From an uncultured Clostridia bacterium (GTDB taxonomy: Bacteria; Bacillota; Clostridia; Oscillospirales; Oscillospiraceae), in assembly GCA_937894515.1 (NCBI GenBank), contig CALCRH010000121.1, positions 1 through 32,493 of the forward strand: a stretch of 32,493 bases of DNA. Reading direction: 5' to 3'. Position numbers and translations under genes: made by a program. Below, piece by piece: positions 7,221-15,741 of this stretch; the first letter of the stretch is position 1; each line of letters starts with the position of its first letter. Under the pieces are notes generated by a model. The model had not been told where the DNA came from, made no database searches, and worked only from the letters and a program-made list of their open reading frames with translations.

Positions 7221-10200
7221 TTACAATTTCACCACAGATTTTGTACGGAAAAAGTACAGTAGTTTTTCGCAGACCGGTTTTTCCAGCACCCGGCTCAAAG
7301 CGGTGGCATAGGCCTCCAACTGCGGGCGATAGTGTTCTGCCCGCGCCGATACCTCCTGTTCGCTGATGCGATCCGTCTTGAAGTCCACGATCACCAGTCC
7401 CTCCAGCGTCTCAAAGGCACAGTCTACCACGCCCTGGAGCATGATTTCTTCCCCGGCAGCGCTCTCATCATAAAGGGAGGCATCCACCAGCAGGTCAAAG
7501 CGGTACTCCCGATAGATTGTTTCCGCCTTTGCCAGCCGCCGGCAAAGCGGCGATGCCAGGAAGTCCGCAATGGGCTGTACCTCCACCGCCTGTGCCTGTT
7601 CCGGGGTCAGCAGATGTCGGGCGGCGAGATCAGCAATCACCTGCTCCACCGCCTCTTTCTCCGGCGGTGTACGGAAGTCCAGATACTGCATCACCAGATG
7701 GACGGCTGTTCCCTTTTCCGTAGGGCTCAGGCCGGCGGTGTTCTGTATAAATTTAGGCTGCACCAAATCCTCATGGTTTCCGCTGACCACATCACTCCGC
7801 ACTTCCTCATCCATTTCTCTGCCCTTGAGGGCGGTAGCTGTCACCTTACTGGGAATTACCGTCACATCGGTATGGGGATAGCGCCATTCCAGCGGTGTCG
7901 GATCAAAGGCGATCTCCGGCATAAGCTCACTGATCACGCCATTCGGTTCTTCCTCGACAAATGCGGGGTTTTCCCAAAGCTGTACCAGCCAACCGCCATC
8001 GGATGGTGTCAGCCCATTTTCTTCCCTTTCCGCATACTGCCGCAGACAGAATGCCTCCGGCGTAAGTAAAAGCGGCAAAAGCACCCAGTCGCCCATGCAT
8101 TTGGCGTTACTCACCGCCTCGGGAGAAACGGGGCAGGATGTCACCGACAGAAGATCCTGCAGGTGTTTTTTTGCTTTCTTCATGCACTGCACCAAGATCA
8201 GTTTTTCCTTGGCACGGGTCATTGCCACATAGAGAAGCCGCAGTTCCTCCGCTTTCATCTCCCGATCCAGTTGATTGGCAAGTGCCAGACGGGAGATGGT
8301 GTCATAGCGCACATGGCGCTCCGCTTCCACCCGCTCCGTGCCCAGTCCCAACCGGCTGTGAACCAAGACCGGCGATTTCAGATCCTCCCGGTTAAACTTT
8401 TTCTGCAAATCGCACAAAATCACGATGGGGAATTCCAGTCCCTTGGACTTGTGGATTGTCATGATCTGCACGCCGCCGCCACTCTGCCGTGTGCTGAACT
8501 GGGGTGTTTTTCCCTGCTCCAGCAGAGACCGAAGATGTCCCACAAAATCAAACAGGCTCTTTTTCTCACTTCCCGCCATCTGCTGGGCATAGGCGTAGAG
8601 CGTCAGCAAACGGTTTTTGCGCTCCTCGCCGTCCGGCATCGCGCCAAACACCGCCAACGCCTGTGTCAGGTCATAGAGGTGCCACAAAAGGGTTTCTGCC
8701 GGTTCCTCTTTTGCCGCTTCCCGCAGCTTACGCAGCACGCTGAGAAATTGCGCTGTCTCCGCACTCTCGTCCAGCAGCAGTGCCTCATAAAAATCGCCGT
8801 CTTTTTGCAGCGAGCGGATCCCGGCCAACCGGTCGGCGGTAAAGCCGAACAGCGGCGAACGCAAAACGGAGATCAGCGGCACGTCCTGCCGCGGATTGTC
8901 GATGATCTGCAAAAAGCTCCACACCACGGCGATTTCCACGGTATCGAAAAAGCCGCCGCTTTCACCGGTACTGAAAGGAATGTTCCGTCTTGCCAGCGCT
9001 TGTGAAAATGCTTTCAGCCGGGTTTTCGGCGAGCGCATCAGGATCACGATATCCTCCGGGCGGCAGGGACGAAGCATCTCCCCCTCCTGTACAGGATAGC
9101 CCTCATCCAACAGTTTTCGGATCCGGTTCGCCACAAACTGTGCCTCTGCCTGTACCGGCTCGAAGCTCTCCTCGTCTGTATCCTCCAGGCTGACGAAGTG
9201 GAATTCCGTCTGGGTGTCCTCCCGTGGCAGATAGTATTCTGCGCCGAAATAGAGCTGTTCCTCCTCCCCGTATTCCAGTTCTCCCATTTCCCGGGACATG
9301 ATGTTGCGGAACACGAAATTCGTCGTGTCCAGCACCTCCTGCCGGGAACGGAAATTCTGACTCAGCAGTACCCGCCGTGGCTCTCCCTCCTGTGCCGTCT
9401 CTGCCTCGCCGTAGGTGTTGTATTTGTCCAGAAAGATCCCGGGATCTGCCAGACGGAAGCGATAGATGCTCTGCTTCACGTCTCCCACAGTAAAGAGGTT
9501 TTCTCCTGTCTGAGAAACCGCACGGAAAATGCTCTCCTGTACGGCGTTGCTGTCCTGATATTCGTCCACCATGATCTCCCGGTACTTTGCCGCGATGCGC
9601 TGTGCGGTTTCGCTGGGCGTACCATCGTCCGCGGTCAACAGCGTAATGGCATAGTGCTCCTGATCGGAAAAGTCCATCACGTTGCGCCGTGCCTTTTCCA
9701 CTTGATAGGCTTTGGAAAATGCCATGGTCAGGTGAACAAGAGCCAACATGGCCGGCGCCATGGCTTTCAAGTCGCCGCAGTATGTCTCTGTGTCGGTGGA
9801 AAACAAGGTCCGCACCGATTTCATGGTCTCTTTCGCCGCTTTTCGAATGGCGGCAGCCTGCTCCTTCAGCGGGTCATCTACCCCCCTTGCGGCATTGAGT
9901 CTCGGCGCAAATTCCACCGGCGTTTGAGCCATTTCCTCCCAGGTGCGGCAGGCAGCCAGACGCTCCATTGCCGCGGCTTCTTCCATGAATGTTGCCGCGT
10001 AGGCAGCAGCCAGCTTTTCATTGCTCTGCATCTGTGCAGCGCAATTCCGAAACTGAGCTGCCCAAAATGCCGCCTTGCGTCTGGCACCGGCCACCAGCAC
10101 CTCAGCATAGGGATTTCCCGCCAAGGTGTCCGGCATATTCTGCCATTGGCTTTCCACCTCTTCCAGCCATTTCAGGGGATAGGGCTGGCTCTGGACTTTT

Positions 10201-10751
10201 TCGTGCAGGGTCAGCACCAATGTCTCCAGCTGTCGGTCATCCCGGCCGGCTCCCAGGGTATCGGCAAGCTGCTCGGTCTGCTCGTCCATATTCCGGTAAA
10301 ACTCTTCCATGATTTTATCCAGAACACGCTGCTTCAGGACTGCCGCTTCCTGCTCGTCCAGTACCCGGAAATCCGGGGTCAGACTGTACTTATCCACCGG
10401 AGGCAGAAGATGGATATTCTGCCGCAAAAGGAAGCCGCAAAACCCATCCACCGTGCGAATATCCGCCTGATAGACCCGGAACATCTGCCGCCGCAGATGG
10501 GTGTTGTCCGGCTGCTGTGCCACCCGTTTGGCGATCTCCGCGGCGATCTTGCCCCGCAGTTCTGCCGCCGCAGCATTGGTATAGGTGATGATGAGAAATT
10601 CGTCAATATTGGTGCCCTGGGCCATGTGGCGGAACAACCGCTCCACCAGCACCTTGGTCTTGCCGCTGCCTGCGGCGGCAGAGACCAGCAGTGCGCCGCC
10701 GTCATTCTCCACCGCGGTGCGCTGGGCATCGGTTAACCGTATTTCAGCCAT
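7221..10751 (-). CDS. addA: ATP-dependent helicase/nuclease subunit A
   Basis: 1176-aa subunit of the AddAB helicase-nuclease, which resects double-strand breaks for RecA-dependent repair. The N-terminus has a Q-motif LTDAQRTAV (6-14) and Walker A SAAAGSGKT (24-32). Helicase motif II reads VDEYQD, motif III GDVKQSIYRFR, and motif VI LRLLYVAMTRAKEKL. The C-terminal RecB-type nuclease domain has the catalytic VDFKTDR, followed by Q and Y residues of motif QAxxYA. The frame is open further upstream to 10994, but the ATG at 10751 is chosen because AAGGAGGTG precedes it and because the Q-motif normally lies within the first few residues. It overlaps addB by 8 nt, so translation is likely coupled. 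Confidence 0.98.
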   Translation of the reverse strand: MAEIRLTDAQRTAVENDGGALLVSAAAGSGKTKVLVERLFRHMAQGTNIDEFLIITYTNAAAAELRGKIAAEIAKRVAQQPDNTHLRRQMFRVYQADIRTVDGFCGFLLRQNIHLLPPVDKYSLTPDFRVLDEQEAAVLKQRVLDKIMEEFYRNMDEQTEQLADTLGAGRDDRQLETLVLTLHEKVQSQPYPLKWLEEVESQWQNMPDTLAGNPYAEVLVAGARRKAAFWAAQFRNCAAQMQSNEKLAAAYAATFMEEAAAMERLAACRTWEEMAQTPVEFAPRLNAARGVDDPLKEQAAAIRKAAKETMKSVRTLFSTDTETYCGDLKAMAPAMLALVHLTMAFSKAYQVEKARRNVMDFSDQEHYAITLLTADDGTPSETAQRIAAKYREIMVDEYQDSNAVQESIFRAVSQTGENLFTVGDVKQSIYRFRLADPGIFLDKYNTYGEAETAQEGEPRRVLLSQNFRSRQEVLDTTNFVFRNIMSREMGELEYGEEEQLYFGAEYYLPREDTQTEFHFVSLEDTDEESFEPVQAEAQFVANRIRKLLDEGYPVQEGEMLRPCRPEDIVILMRSPKTRLKAFSQALARRNIPFSTGESGGFFDTVEIAVVWSFLQIIDNPRQDVPLISVLRSPLFGFTADRLAGIRSLQKDGDFYEALLLDESAETAQFLSVLRKLREAAKEEPAETLLWHLYDLTQALAVFGAMPDGEERKNRLLTLYAYAQQMAGSEKKSLFDFVGHLRSLLEQGKTPQFSTRQSGGGVQIMTIHKSKGLEFPIVILCDLQKKFNREDLKSPVLVHSRLGLGTERVEAERHVRYDTISRLALANQLDREMKAEELRLLYVAMTRAKEKLILVQCMKKAKKHLQDLLSVTSCPVSPEAVSNAKCMGDWVLLPLLLTPEAFCLRQYAEREENGLTPSDGGWLVQLWENPAFVEEEPNGVISELMPEIAFDPTPLEWRYPHTDVTVIPSKVTATALKGREMDEEVRSDVVSGNHEDLVQPKFIQNTAGLSPTEKGTAVHLVMQYLDFRTPPEKEAVEQVIADLAARHLLTPEQAQAVEVQPIADFLASPLCRRLAKAETIYREYRFDLLVDASLYDESAAGEEIMLQGVVDCAFETLEGLVIVDFKTDRISEQEVSARAEHYRPQLEAYATALSRVLEKPVCEKLLYFFRTKSVVKL

Positions 10752-13700
10752 GGCGCACCTCCTTGTCAATGATCTGCCAAAATTCCTCGGCAGGCGTCTT
10801 TTCAAAATACCGGCGCTTGTCCCGGCTCTCATCCAAATAGCAGGCGGCGAAAAACGGGCAATAATCGCAGGCCGACTCACCGCCGTGCTGATAGGGGTCC
10901 GCCTCCACGTTGCCTCCGCCGATCTCCCGGGCGATCTCGTGCAGAAGCTTCTCCACATATCGTCCCAGCTTGCCCAACTGGTCGGTGGTGGCAATACTGC
11001 CGGTAATGCTGCCGTCTTTTGCTATGCCGATGGGCAGATAGCAGGGTGTTTCCAACGCGCTGTGTTCCATGGCCTGCAATACCCCCGGCTCCGACAGCAC
11101 CATGCCGCTGCGCCGCAGTTCCTTTTGCAGGGCGCTTTGAATACCGTCCTCGGTCACGTTCCGTTCCGCTTTCAAAATCACATCACGGGCCGGGTGATAC
11201 AAAACGCCGCAGGGCACAACAGGCATACCGAAATAGTTCTCGCCGTCTTTTTCCAAAGCAAAGAGATAGAGCAGCATCTGAATCCCCAGACCATAGCGGA
11301 TATTTACCAGATCAAAGGCCTTTTTCCCGGTCTTATAGTCCACTACCCGCAGATAGAGCTTGCCGTCGTGGAGCCAACCGTCCACTCTGTCCACCTTACC
11401 CGTCACCGACAGGGTGGTGTCTCCCTCGGTGATGGTGATAGCGGGCAGTTTACCGTCCTTGCCGCCAAAGCCCAATTCAAAGGCCAGAGGAGAGAAATCC
11501 GACTGCCGCATCTCCGCGGCAATGTTCTCCACAATGCGGAATGCCGTTTTCCGCAGACGGGTAAAGAGATAGCGGAACCGGGCACTCTTTTCGGCAAATT
11601 CCGGGATCTCTTCCCTGGCGTACCGTTCCACATAGTGTTCCACCAGACGCTTGAGTTCCTCGGTATCTACCGCAGCATAACCGCCCTTCTCTTTTACCTC
11701 GCGGTTCACATTTTCCAGCAGGAAGTGGATAAAGGTGCCGATCTCCGGTGCTTCAAAGGCAGAGGCTTTCCGTTCCTTGGCTCGCAGGCCGTACTGCATA
11801 AAATAGGCAAAATGGCAGGACTTGGCCTGGTCCATGCGGCTGGCCGACATAGGGATATTCTTGCCGTAGAGGGAGCGTACCACCTCCGGGGACAGCCGGC
11901 CCCGCTTCATCTCCCGGGCACGGGTCATGGCCTGCAGAGTATCGCGATACGCCGGACTCGCTTCAAAATAACGCCACAATTCTCCGCCGGGATTTTTCCC
12001 GGCAAGGCCCAGCGCTGCGGCAGGCAGTTCGGTACGGTAGGTACCGTTTTCATGCGCCCATCTCAACCGGGGATACAATCTTGCCACACGCTCCACCACA
12101 AAACTGGGGCGTAGGGTACTGCCGGAGACATCTGTTGTGGGATAGCTGATCTGTATGTATTCTGTGGCCTGTGCAAGACAGGCATAGATGTTCTGCAGCT
12201 CGTTGTCCAGTTCATCAAAGGTGGCATCGGACAGTTGGATCTCCCGCGCCTGCAATGCCTCCCGATCCGTGCTGTCCAAAATACCCCGCTGGGCATTGAC
12301 GGTAGGCAGAATGTTATCGTTGGCGCCCAGTAAAAACAGCACCTTGAGGCTATGCCGGTCGTTGCGGGTGATCTCGCTGACCTTTACCTGATCCAGCGTG
12401 GCTGGGATCGTTCCCACGCTGTACTGGGTCAACACCAGGCGGAACAGTCTGGCGAACTCCTCGCCGCTGATCTGAGTATCTCCCAGAATCTCCACGAACT
12501 GATCCAGCACGCCGCAAAATACGCTCCAAAGCTGGCGGTACTCCTCGGCCAGCTGCACCTGTCCCTGTTCCATCAGGTCGTTTCTTCTTTGCTGTAAGCT
12601 TTCCGGAACACCGGAGCGCTGGGCAAATGCGTAAAGGCATCTGGCTTTTTCCTCAGCGGATGACACGCCTTTCAGTCCATCTGCCAATTCACTCAGCGGC
12701 TGACGAACAAGATCCCGGATCCGATTGATTTCTGCCAGCTGTGCGCGCTGCCTATCGCCCAGTTCTGCGCCATATCCGTCCGGGTTGGCCGTCCACGGCG
12801 TCTCCCGCAGCCACATATTGCCCCAGATCTGCCAGCGGATCACATAGTTTTCCAACAGATCGCATTCTTCGGCGGTGATTCCCGCCATACCGGTTTTCAG
12901 ATAGCGGAACATCTCCTCATATTCCATGCCGGAGGTCACCGCATCTACGGCACCCAGAAGCAAAGTCAGTACGGGCTTTTCCAGAATATCACTGCGGCGG
13001 CTCAAATAAGCCGGAATGCCATCACGCTGAAAGATCCGTTCCAAAATCGGCGCGTAAACTTCCATATTCCTTGCCGCCACGCCCATGTCCCGATAGCGAT
13101 AACCCTGCTGTGCCAGTCTGCGGATCTGGGCGGAGACATACTCCACCTCAGAAAAGGCCGTGCCGGCTTCATAGAGGGCGATCTGCTCCGTATCACCGTC
13201 CCACGCCGTGTCCGTTCCGAAGAAGTGTTTTTCCAAATGGCCCAGCGCATCATCCCGCTTCTCTTGCAGGTAAACGATCTCGCACTTGATGCGCTGCTCC
13301 TGCGCCATTCGTACCAGACGGTCACGGGTCACCGATGCATTGCGGAAAAGCTCCTCGTTCTGCTTTTCTCCCAGCAGCGTCACCGTCACCGACTCGCATT
13401 GCGCCAAGGCATGTTCCAAAACCCGTTCTTCCAGACGGTTGAAAAAGGAAAAACCGTCTATGTAGAGATCCTTCCCCTCCAAATAACGAGACTGCGGCAT
13501 AGCCTCTGCCAATTTCTGCATCCGGCTTCTGGCATCAAAGGCTCCGTTGTGCAGTTTGGCATCATAGGCGGCAAAGAGCAGCGCCACATCGCGCAGTTTA
13601 TCCCCCTGTTCATCATCCATGGCTGCAATGCGCTCATAGAGCACTTCCGGTGCCACGTCGTAGGCGTAGAATTCATCGAACAGAAGCAGCATCTGCTCCA

Positions 13701-14046
13701 AAAAACTCGCCCGCTGAGAAGGCTTTCCAAACACCTTTAAATTGGGTGCTAACTCCTGCAAACAACGGCGCAAAGTGAGGAGTTTGCCGCCGTTATCCAG
13801 GGAAAAATCGGCCAAACCGCCGACTTCGGCAAGGACACGGGTGGCAAGGGAGCGGAAGCTTAAAACCTCGGCGTCACGGCTGGCCGTATCCCCGCAGATC
13901 CGGCACAGATCCACCTCCGCTTCATGGGAGGTATGCTCCGGTACCAGCAGGATCTGATTGCGCGCAAAGCGCCTGTTTTCCATGCTTTCCAGGACGCGGC
14001 GGGACTTGCCGCTGCCGGCACGGCCGATCAAAATCGTCAGCATCAT
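10744..14046 (-). CDS. addB: ATP-dependent helicase/deoxyribonuclease subunit B
   Basis: 1100-aa partner of AddA. The N-terminus has an early Walker A, GRAGSGKS (8-15). The C-terminal nuclease domain shows VDYKTGKK. An Fe-S cluster is expected from one Cys in AKSCHFAYF (start of the nuclease domain) plus three in CDYCPFFAAC near the C-terminus, the four-cysteine AddB pattern. Upstream open frame to 14112 is rejected: AAAGGAGGAGG sits just before the ATG pair at 14046/14043, and the Walker A is then correctly near the N-terminus. It is first in the addB-addA operon and is preceded by a promoter and by the terminator of spoIIR. Confidence 0.97.
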   Translation of the reverse strand: MMLTILIGRAGSGKSRRVLESMENRRFARNQILLVPEHTSHEAEVDLCRICGDTASRDAEVLSFRSLATRVLAEVGGLADFSLDNGGKLLTLRRCLQELAPNLKVFGKPSQRASFLEQMLLLFDEFYAYDVAPEVLYERIAAMDDEQGDKLRDVALLFAAYDAKLHNGAFDARSRMQKLAEAMPQSRYLEGKDLYIDGFSFFNRLEERVLEHALAQCESVTVTLLGEKQNEELFRNASVTRDRLVRMAQEQRIKCEIVYLQEKRDDALGHLEKHFFGTDTAWDGDTEQIALYEAGTAFSEVEYVSAQIRRLAQQGYRYRDMGVAARNMEVYAPILERIFQRDGIPAYLSRRSDILEKPVLTLLLGAVDAVTSGMEYEEMFRYLKTGMAGITAEECDLLENYVIRWQIWGNMWLRETPWTANPDGYGAELGDRQRAQLAEINRIRDLVRQPLSELADGLKGVSSAEEKARCLYAFAQRSGVPESLQQRRNDLMEQGQVQLAEEYRQLWSVFCGVLDQFVEILGDTQISGEEFARLFRLVLTQYSVGTIPATLDQVKVSEITRNDRHSLKVLFLLGANDNILPTVNAQRGILDSTDREALQAREIQLSDATFDELDNELQNIYACLAQATEYIQISYPTTDVSGSTLRPSFVVERVARLYPRLRWAHENGTYRTELPAAALGLAGKNPGGELWRYFEASPAYRDTLQAMTRAREMKRGRLSPEVVRSLYGKNIPMSASRMDQAKSCHFAYFMQYGLRAKERKASAFEAPEIGTFIHFLLENVNREVKEKGGYAAVDTEELKRLVEHYVERYAREEIPEFAEKSARFRYLFTRLRKTAFRIVENIAAEMRQSDFSPLAFELGFGGKDGKLPAITITEGDTTLSVTGKVDRVDGWLHDGKLYLRVVDYKTGKKAFDLVNIRYGLGIQMLLYLFALEKDGENYFGMPVVPCGVLYHPARDVILKAERNVTEDGIQSALQKELRRSGMVLSEPGVLQAMEHSALETPCYLPIGIAKDGSITGSIATTDQLGKLGRYVEKLLHEIAREIGGGNVEADPYQHGGESACDYCPFFAACYLDESRDKRRYFEKTPAEEFWQIIDKEVRHG

Positions 14047-14076
14047 GCTCCTCCTCCTTTTCACTCTTTTTTTCTT

Positions 14077-14105
14077 ATTATACCGCACTTTGCCGTCCCT
14101 GAAAA
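14077..14105 (-). promoter_or_regulatory. Promoter of addBA
   Basis: A perfect TATAAT (14077-14082) on the minus strand has a weak TTTTCA (14100-14105) 17 bp upstream. It lies between the spoIIR terminator and the addB ribosome site. Confidence 0.55.
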
Positions 14106-14117
14106 GGGACAATACAG

Positions 14118-14146
14118 AAAAAATACGGCAAGAATTTCTTGCCGTA
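14118..14146 (-). terminator. Terminator of spoIIR
   Basis: A perfect 11-bp inverted repeat (14124-14134 with 14136-14146) has one central unpaired base, so the real loop is about 5 nt. Six T follow on the minus strand. It lies 8 bp after the spoIIR stop. Confidence 0.85.
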
Positions 14147-14154
14147 ACTTTTCC

Positions 14155-14778
14155 CTATTTTCCGATATTTTTCCATTTTTGTCGCAATTTTTGCCACAAT
14201 TCTACCGAGCGGAACTTCAGCACATACCCGGTATCCTCCCCGGTGATCAATGCCAGATCGTCCTCTTCAAGGCCGGCGGCAATCGCCGTTTCGTGGAACT
14301 CCATGGCGGCGGTGGTACACAGAGGCGGATAAACCACGCACCACCAGTTCTGTCCTTTTCCCTCGCCGATTACCAGACGCAGCGCCGTGTACTCTCCCGC
14401 CGGCAGAGCAAAGCCCTCATATTCCTTATGGGGAAACTCCGCCGGTTCCAATCGAGCCGATACCGGATAGTCATATCCCCGGGCAGAGATCTCCTCTGCC
14501 GCCAATTCTTCGATCTGCGGCAGCGCATCTTGCAGCCGCTGCTGTGCCTGGCTCATATCCGCTGACTGCTCCAGCACCTGAGTGGTAAAGGCCAGAACCT
14601 GATCCCGCACTTGCAGTTTCAGCGTCTGATCCGCTTCCTCATCAGAATTGGCGATGACATGAAGGCGGATCATCTTCCGGGCCAGATCCTCCTGCCGCGC
14701 TACACTCCAGGCACCCCACAGCAGAGTCACCGCCAGAGCCAGCAGCAGCGCCAGTTCCCAATTCTTCCACTTCTTCAT
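14155..14778 (-). CDS. spoIIR: Stage II sporulation protein R
   Basis: 207-aa forespore-made signal protein that is secreted into the intermembrane space and triggers SpoIIGA to process pro-sigma-E in the mother cell. An N-terminal membrane/signal segment lies at about 8-26 (WELALLLALAVTLLWGAWSVA). It is followed by the family signature IRLHVIANSDEEADQTLKL and VRDQVL, and by WWCVVYPPLC later. The ribosome site is AGGCGGTG. It shows that the organism belongs to an endospore-forming lineage, although one gene does not prove active sporulation. A sequence resembling a sigma-F promoter lies just upstream. Confidence 0.95.
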   Translation of the reverse strand: MKKWKNWELALLLALAVTLLWGAWSVARQEDLARKMIRLHVIANSDEEADQTLKLQVRDQVLAFTTQVLEQSADMSQAQQRLQDALPQIEELAAEEISARGYDYPVSARLEPAEFPHKEYEGFALPAGEYTALRLVIGEGKGQNWWCVVYPPLCTTAAMEFHETAIAAGLEEDDLALITGEDTGYVLKFRSVELWQKLRQKWKNIGK

Positions 14779-14808
14779 AAAAACACCGCCTAACTTGTAG
14801 ATTGCCTA

Positions 14809-14838
14809 AAGTTTAGACGGTGTTTTTGTTTTTTATAC
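14809..14838 (-). promoter_or_regulatory. Candidate sigma-F promoter of spoIIR
   Basis: On the minus strand GTATA (14834-14838), a 15-bp spacer, and GTCTAAACTT (14809-14818) resemble the Bacillus sigma-F consensus (GywTA, N15, GgnrAnAnTw). The -35 is perfect; two -10 positions are off. It overlaps the ispE stop codon and would give a leader of about 25 nt. SpoIIR is a known sigma-F target in Bacillus. Confidence 0.5.
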
Positions 14839-15669
14839 CGGCTTACACAGGAAAACCTGCCAATCTCTTTTTTGCAGAGTATCAAAGGCTCTCTCCGCCT
14901 GTTCCGGTGAAGCGAAAATGCCGAACACAGCGCTGCCGCTGCCGGACATCATGGCGTTCAGAGCGCCGCAGTTCAGCAATTCCCGCCGCGCTGTCCAGAC
15001 AGCGCTGATGGCAGGTACCACCGCTTCAAAGGTATTATAGAGGTTTGCGGCAACCGCTTCGAGATCACCGTGGGTCAGGCCTGCCGTCAGAGCATCGGTG
15101 GTATGGCGGCGCGGCGGGTTTTCCGCATCGATAGCGCCATACATGACCCCGGTGGAAAACGCCTCTTTGGGCTTGACGATCACATAGCGGCAAGCCGGCA
15201 TATCGGTCAGGTCGGTCATACTCTCCCCGCGGCCACGACACAGCACGGTTCCACGGCGAATACAGTAGGGCACATCGCTGCCTACCCGGGCACCGATGGC
15301 CTCCAGTTCCCCATCAGGCAGTTCCGGCGCGTACAGGGTACGCAGAGCACGCAGCACCGCGGCGGCATCGCTGCTGCCGCCGCCCAATCCCGCCTCACTG
15401 GGAATACGCTTATCCAGCCGGATATTACAGCCGCCATCCATACCTGTTTCGGCAAAAAACACCTCTGCCGCCTTTACCGCCAGATTCCGTCTATCGGTGG
15501 GCAGATCGGCGCGGTCACACACCAGCGTCACCTCTGCTGTCTTCTCCACGTCCACCACATCGCACAGGGACGCTGAGGTCATTACCGACCGCAGCTCGTG
15601 ATAGCCATCGGTGCGTTTTTCGCCCACCTCCAGCGTCAGATTCAGTTTTGCATAGGCAAATTCTGTCAT
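14833..15669 (-). CDS. ispE: 4-diphosphocytidyl-2-C-methyl-D-erythritol kinase
   Basis: 278-aa cytosolic GHMP kinase of the non-mevalonate (MEP) isoprenoid pathway. It phosphorylates CDP-ME at the 2-hydroxyl. The N-terminus is diagnostic (AYAKLNLTLEVGEKRTDGYH), with the ATP loop PSEAGLGGGSSDAAA and the C-terminal GHMP motif MMSGSGSAVFGIF. The ATG at 15669 is supported by GAGGTGG; a longer open frame to 15741 runs back through a hairpin and is rejected. No promoter fits between that hairpin and the start, so ispE is probably reached by read-through from the DUF1015 gene or from inside it. Confidence 0.97.
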   Translation of the reverse strand: MTEFAYAKLNLTLEVGEKRTDGYHELRSVMTSASLCDVVDVEKTAEVTLVCDRADLPTDRRNLAVKAAEVFFAETGMDGGCNIRLDKRIPSEAGLGGGSSDAAAVLRALRTLYAPELPDGELEAIGARVGSDVPYCIRRGTVLCRGRGESMTDLTDMPACRYVIVKPKEAFSTGVMYGAIDAENPPRRHTTDALTAGLTHGDLEAVAANLYNTFEAVVPAISAVWTARRELLNCGALNAMMSGSGSAVFGIFASPEQAERAFDTLQKRDWQVFLCKPV

Positions 15670-15682
15670 ATCCACCTCGTCA

Positions 15683-15715
15683 AATAAAGCCGCTGCATTG
15701 TGCAGCGGCTTTATT
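15683..15715. terminator. Strong hairpin between the DUF1015 gene and ispE
   Basis: A perfect 15-bp stem (15683-15697 with 15701-15715) with a 3-base loop ends in TTTATT on either strand. On the minus strand it is followed by TGACGAGGTGG, the ispE ribosome site. It looks like an intrinsic terminator or attenuator, which is odd because ispE has no room for its own promoter. Confidence 0.7.
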
Positions 15716-15741
15716 CTATCACATGATACCGTTTTAGGCAA

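Noticed and set aside
10752..10994. N-terminal extension of addA
   Set aside because: It overlaps the addB nuclease-domain codons in another frame, and a strong ribosome site with the Q-motif at the right distance marks 10751.
9198..12114. Long plus-strand open frames opposite addA and addB (9198-10736, 10585-12114)
   Set aside because: They are antisense to genes with complete helicase and nuclease motifs, lack ribosome sites and have low-complexity His/Gln/Leu-rich translations typical of shadow frames.
14781..14825. Inverted repeat upstream of spoIIR as terminator of ispE
   Set aside because: The stem is interrupted, the loop is 13 nt and the T-run lies right against the spoIIR start; the same bases fit a sigma-F-like promoter better. 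A partial terminator role is not excluded.
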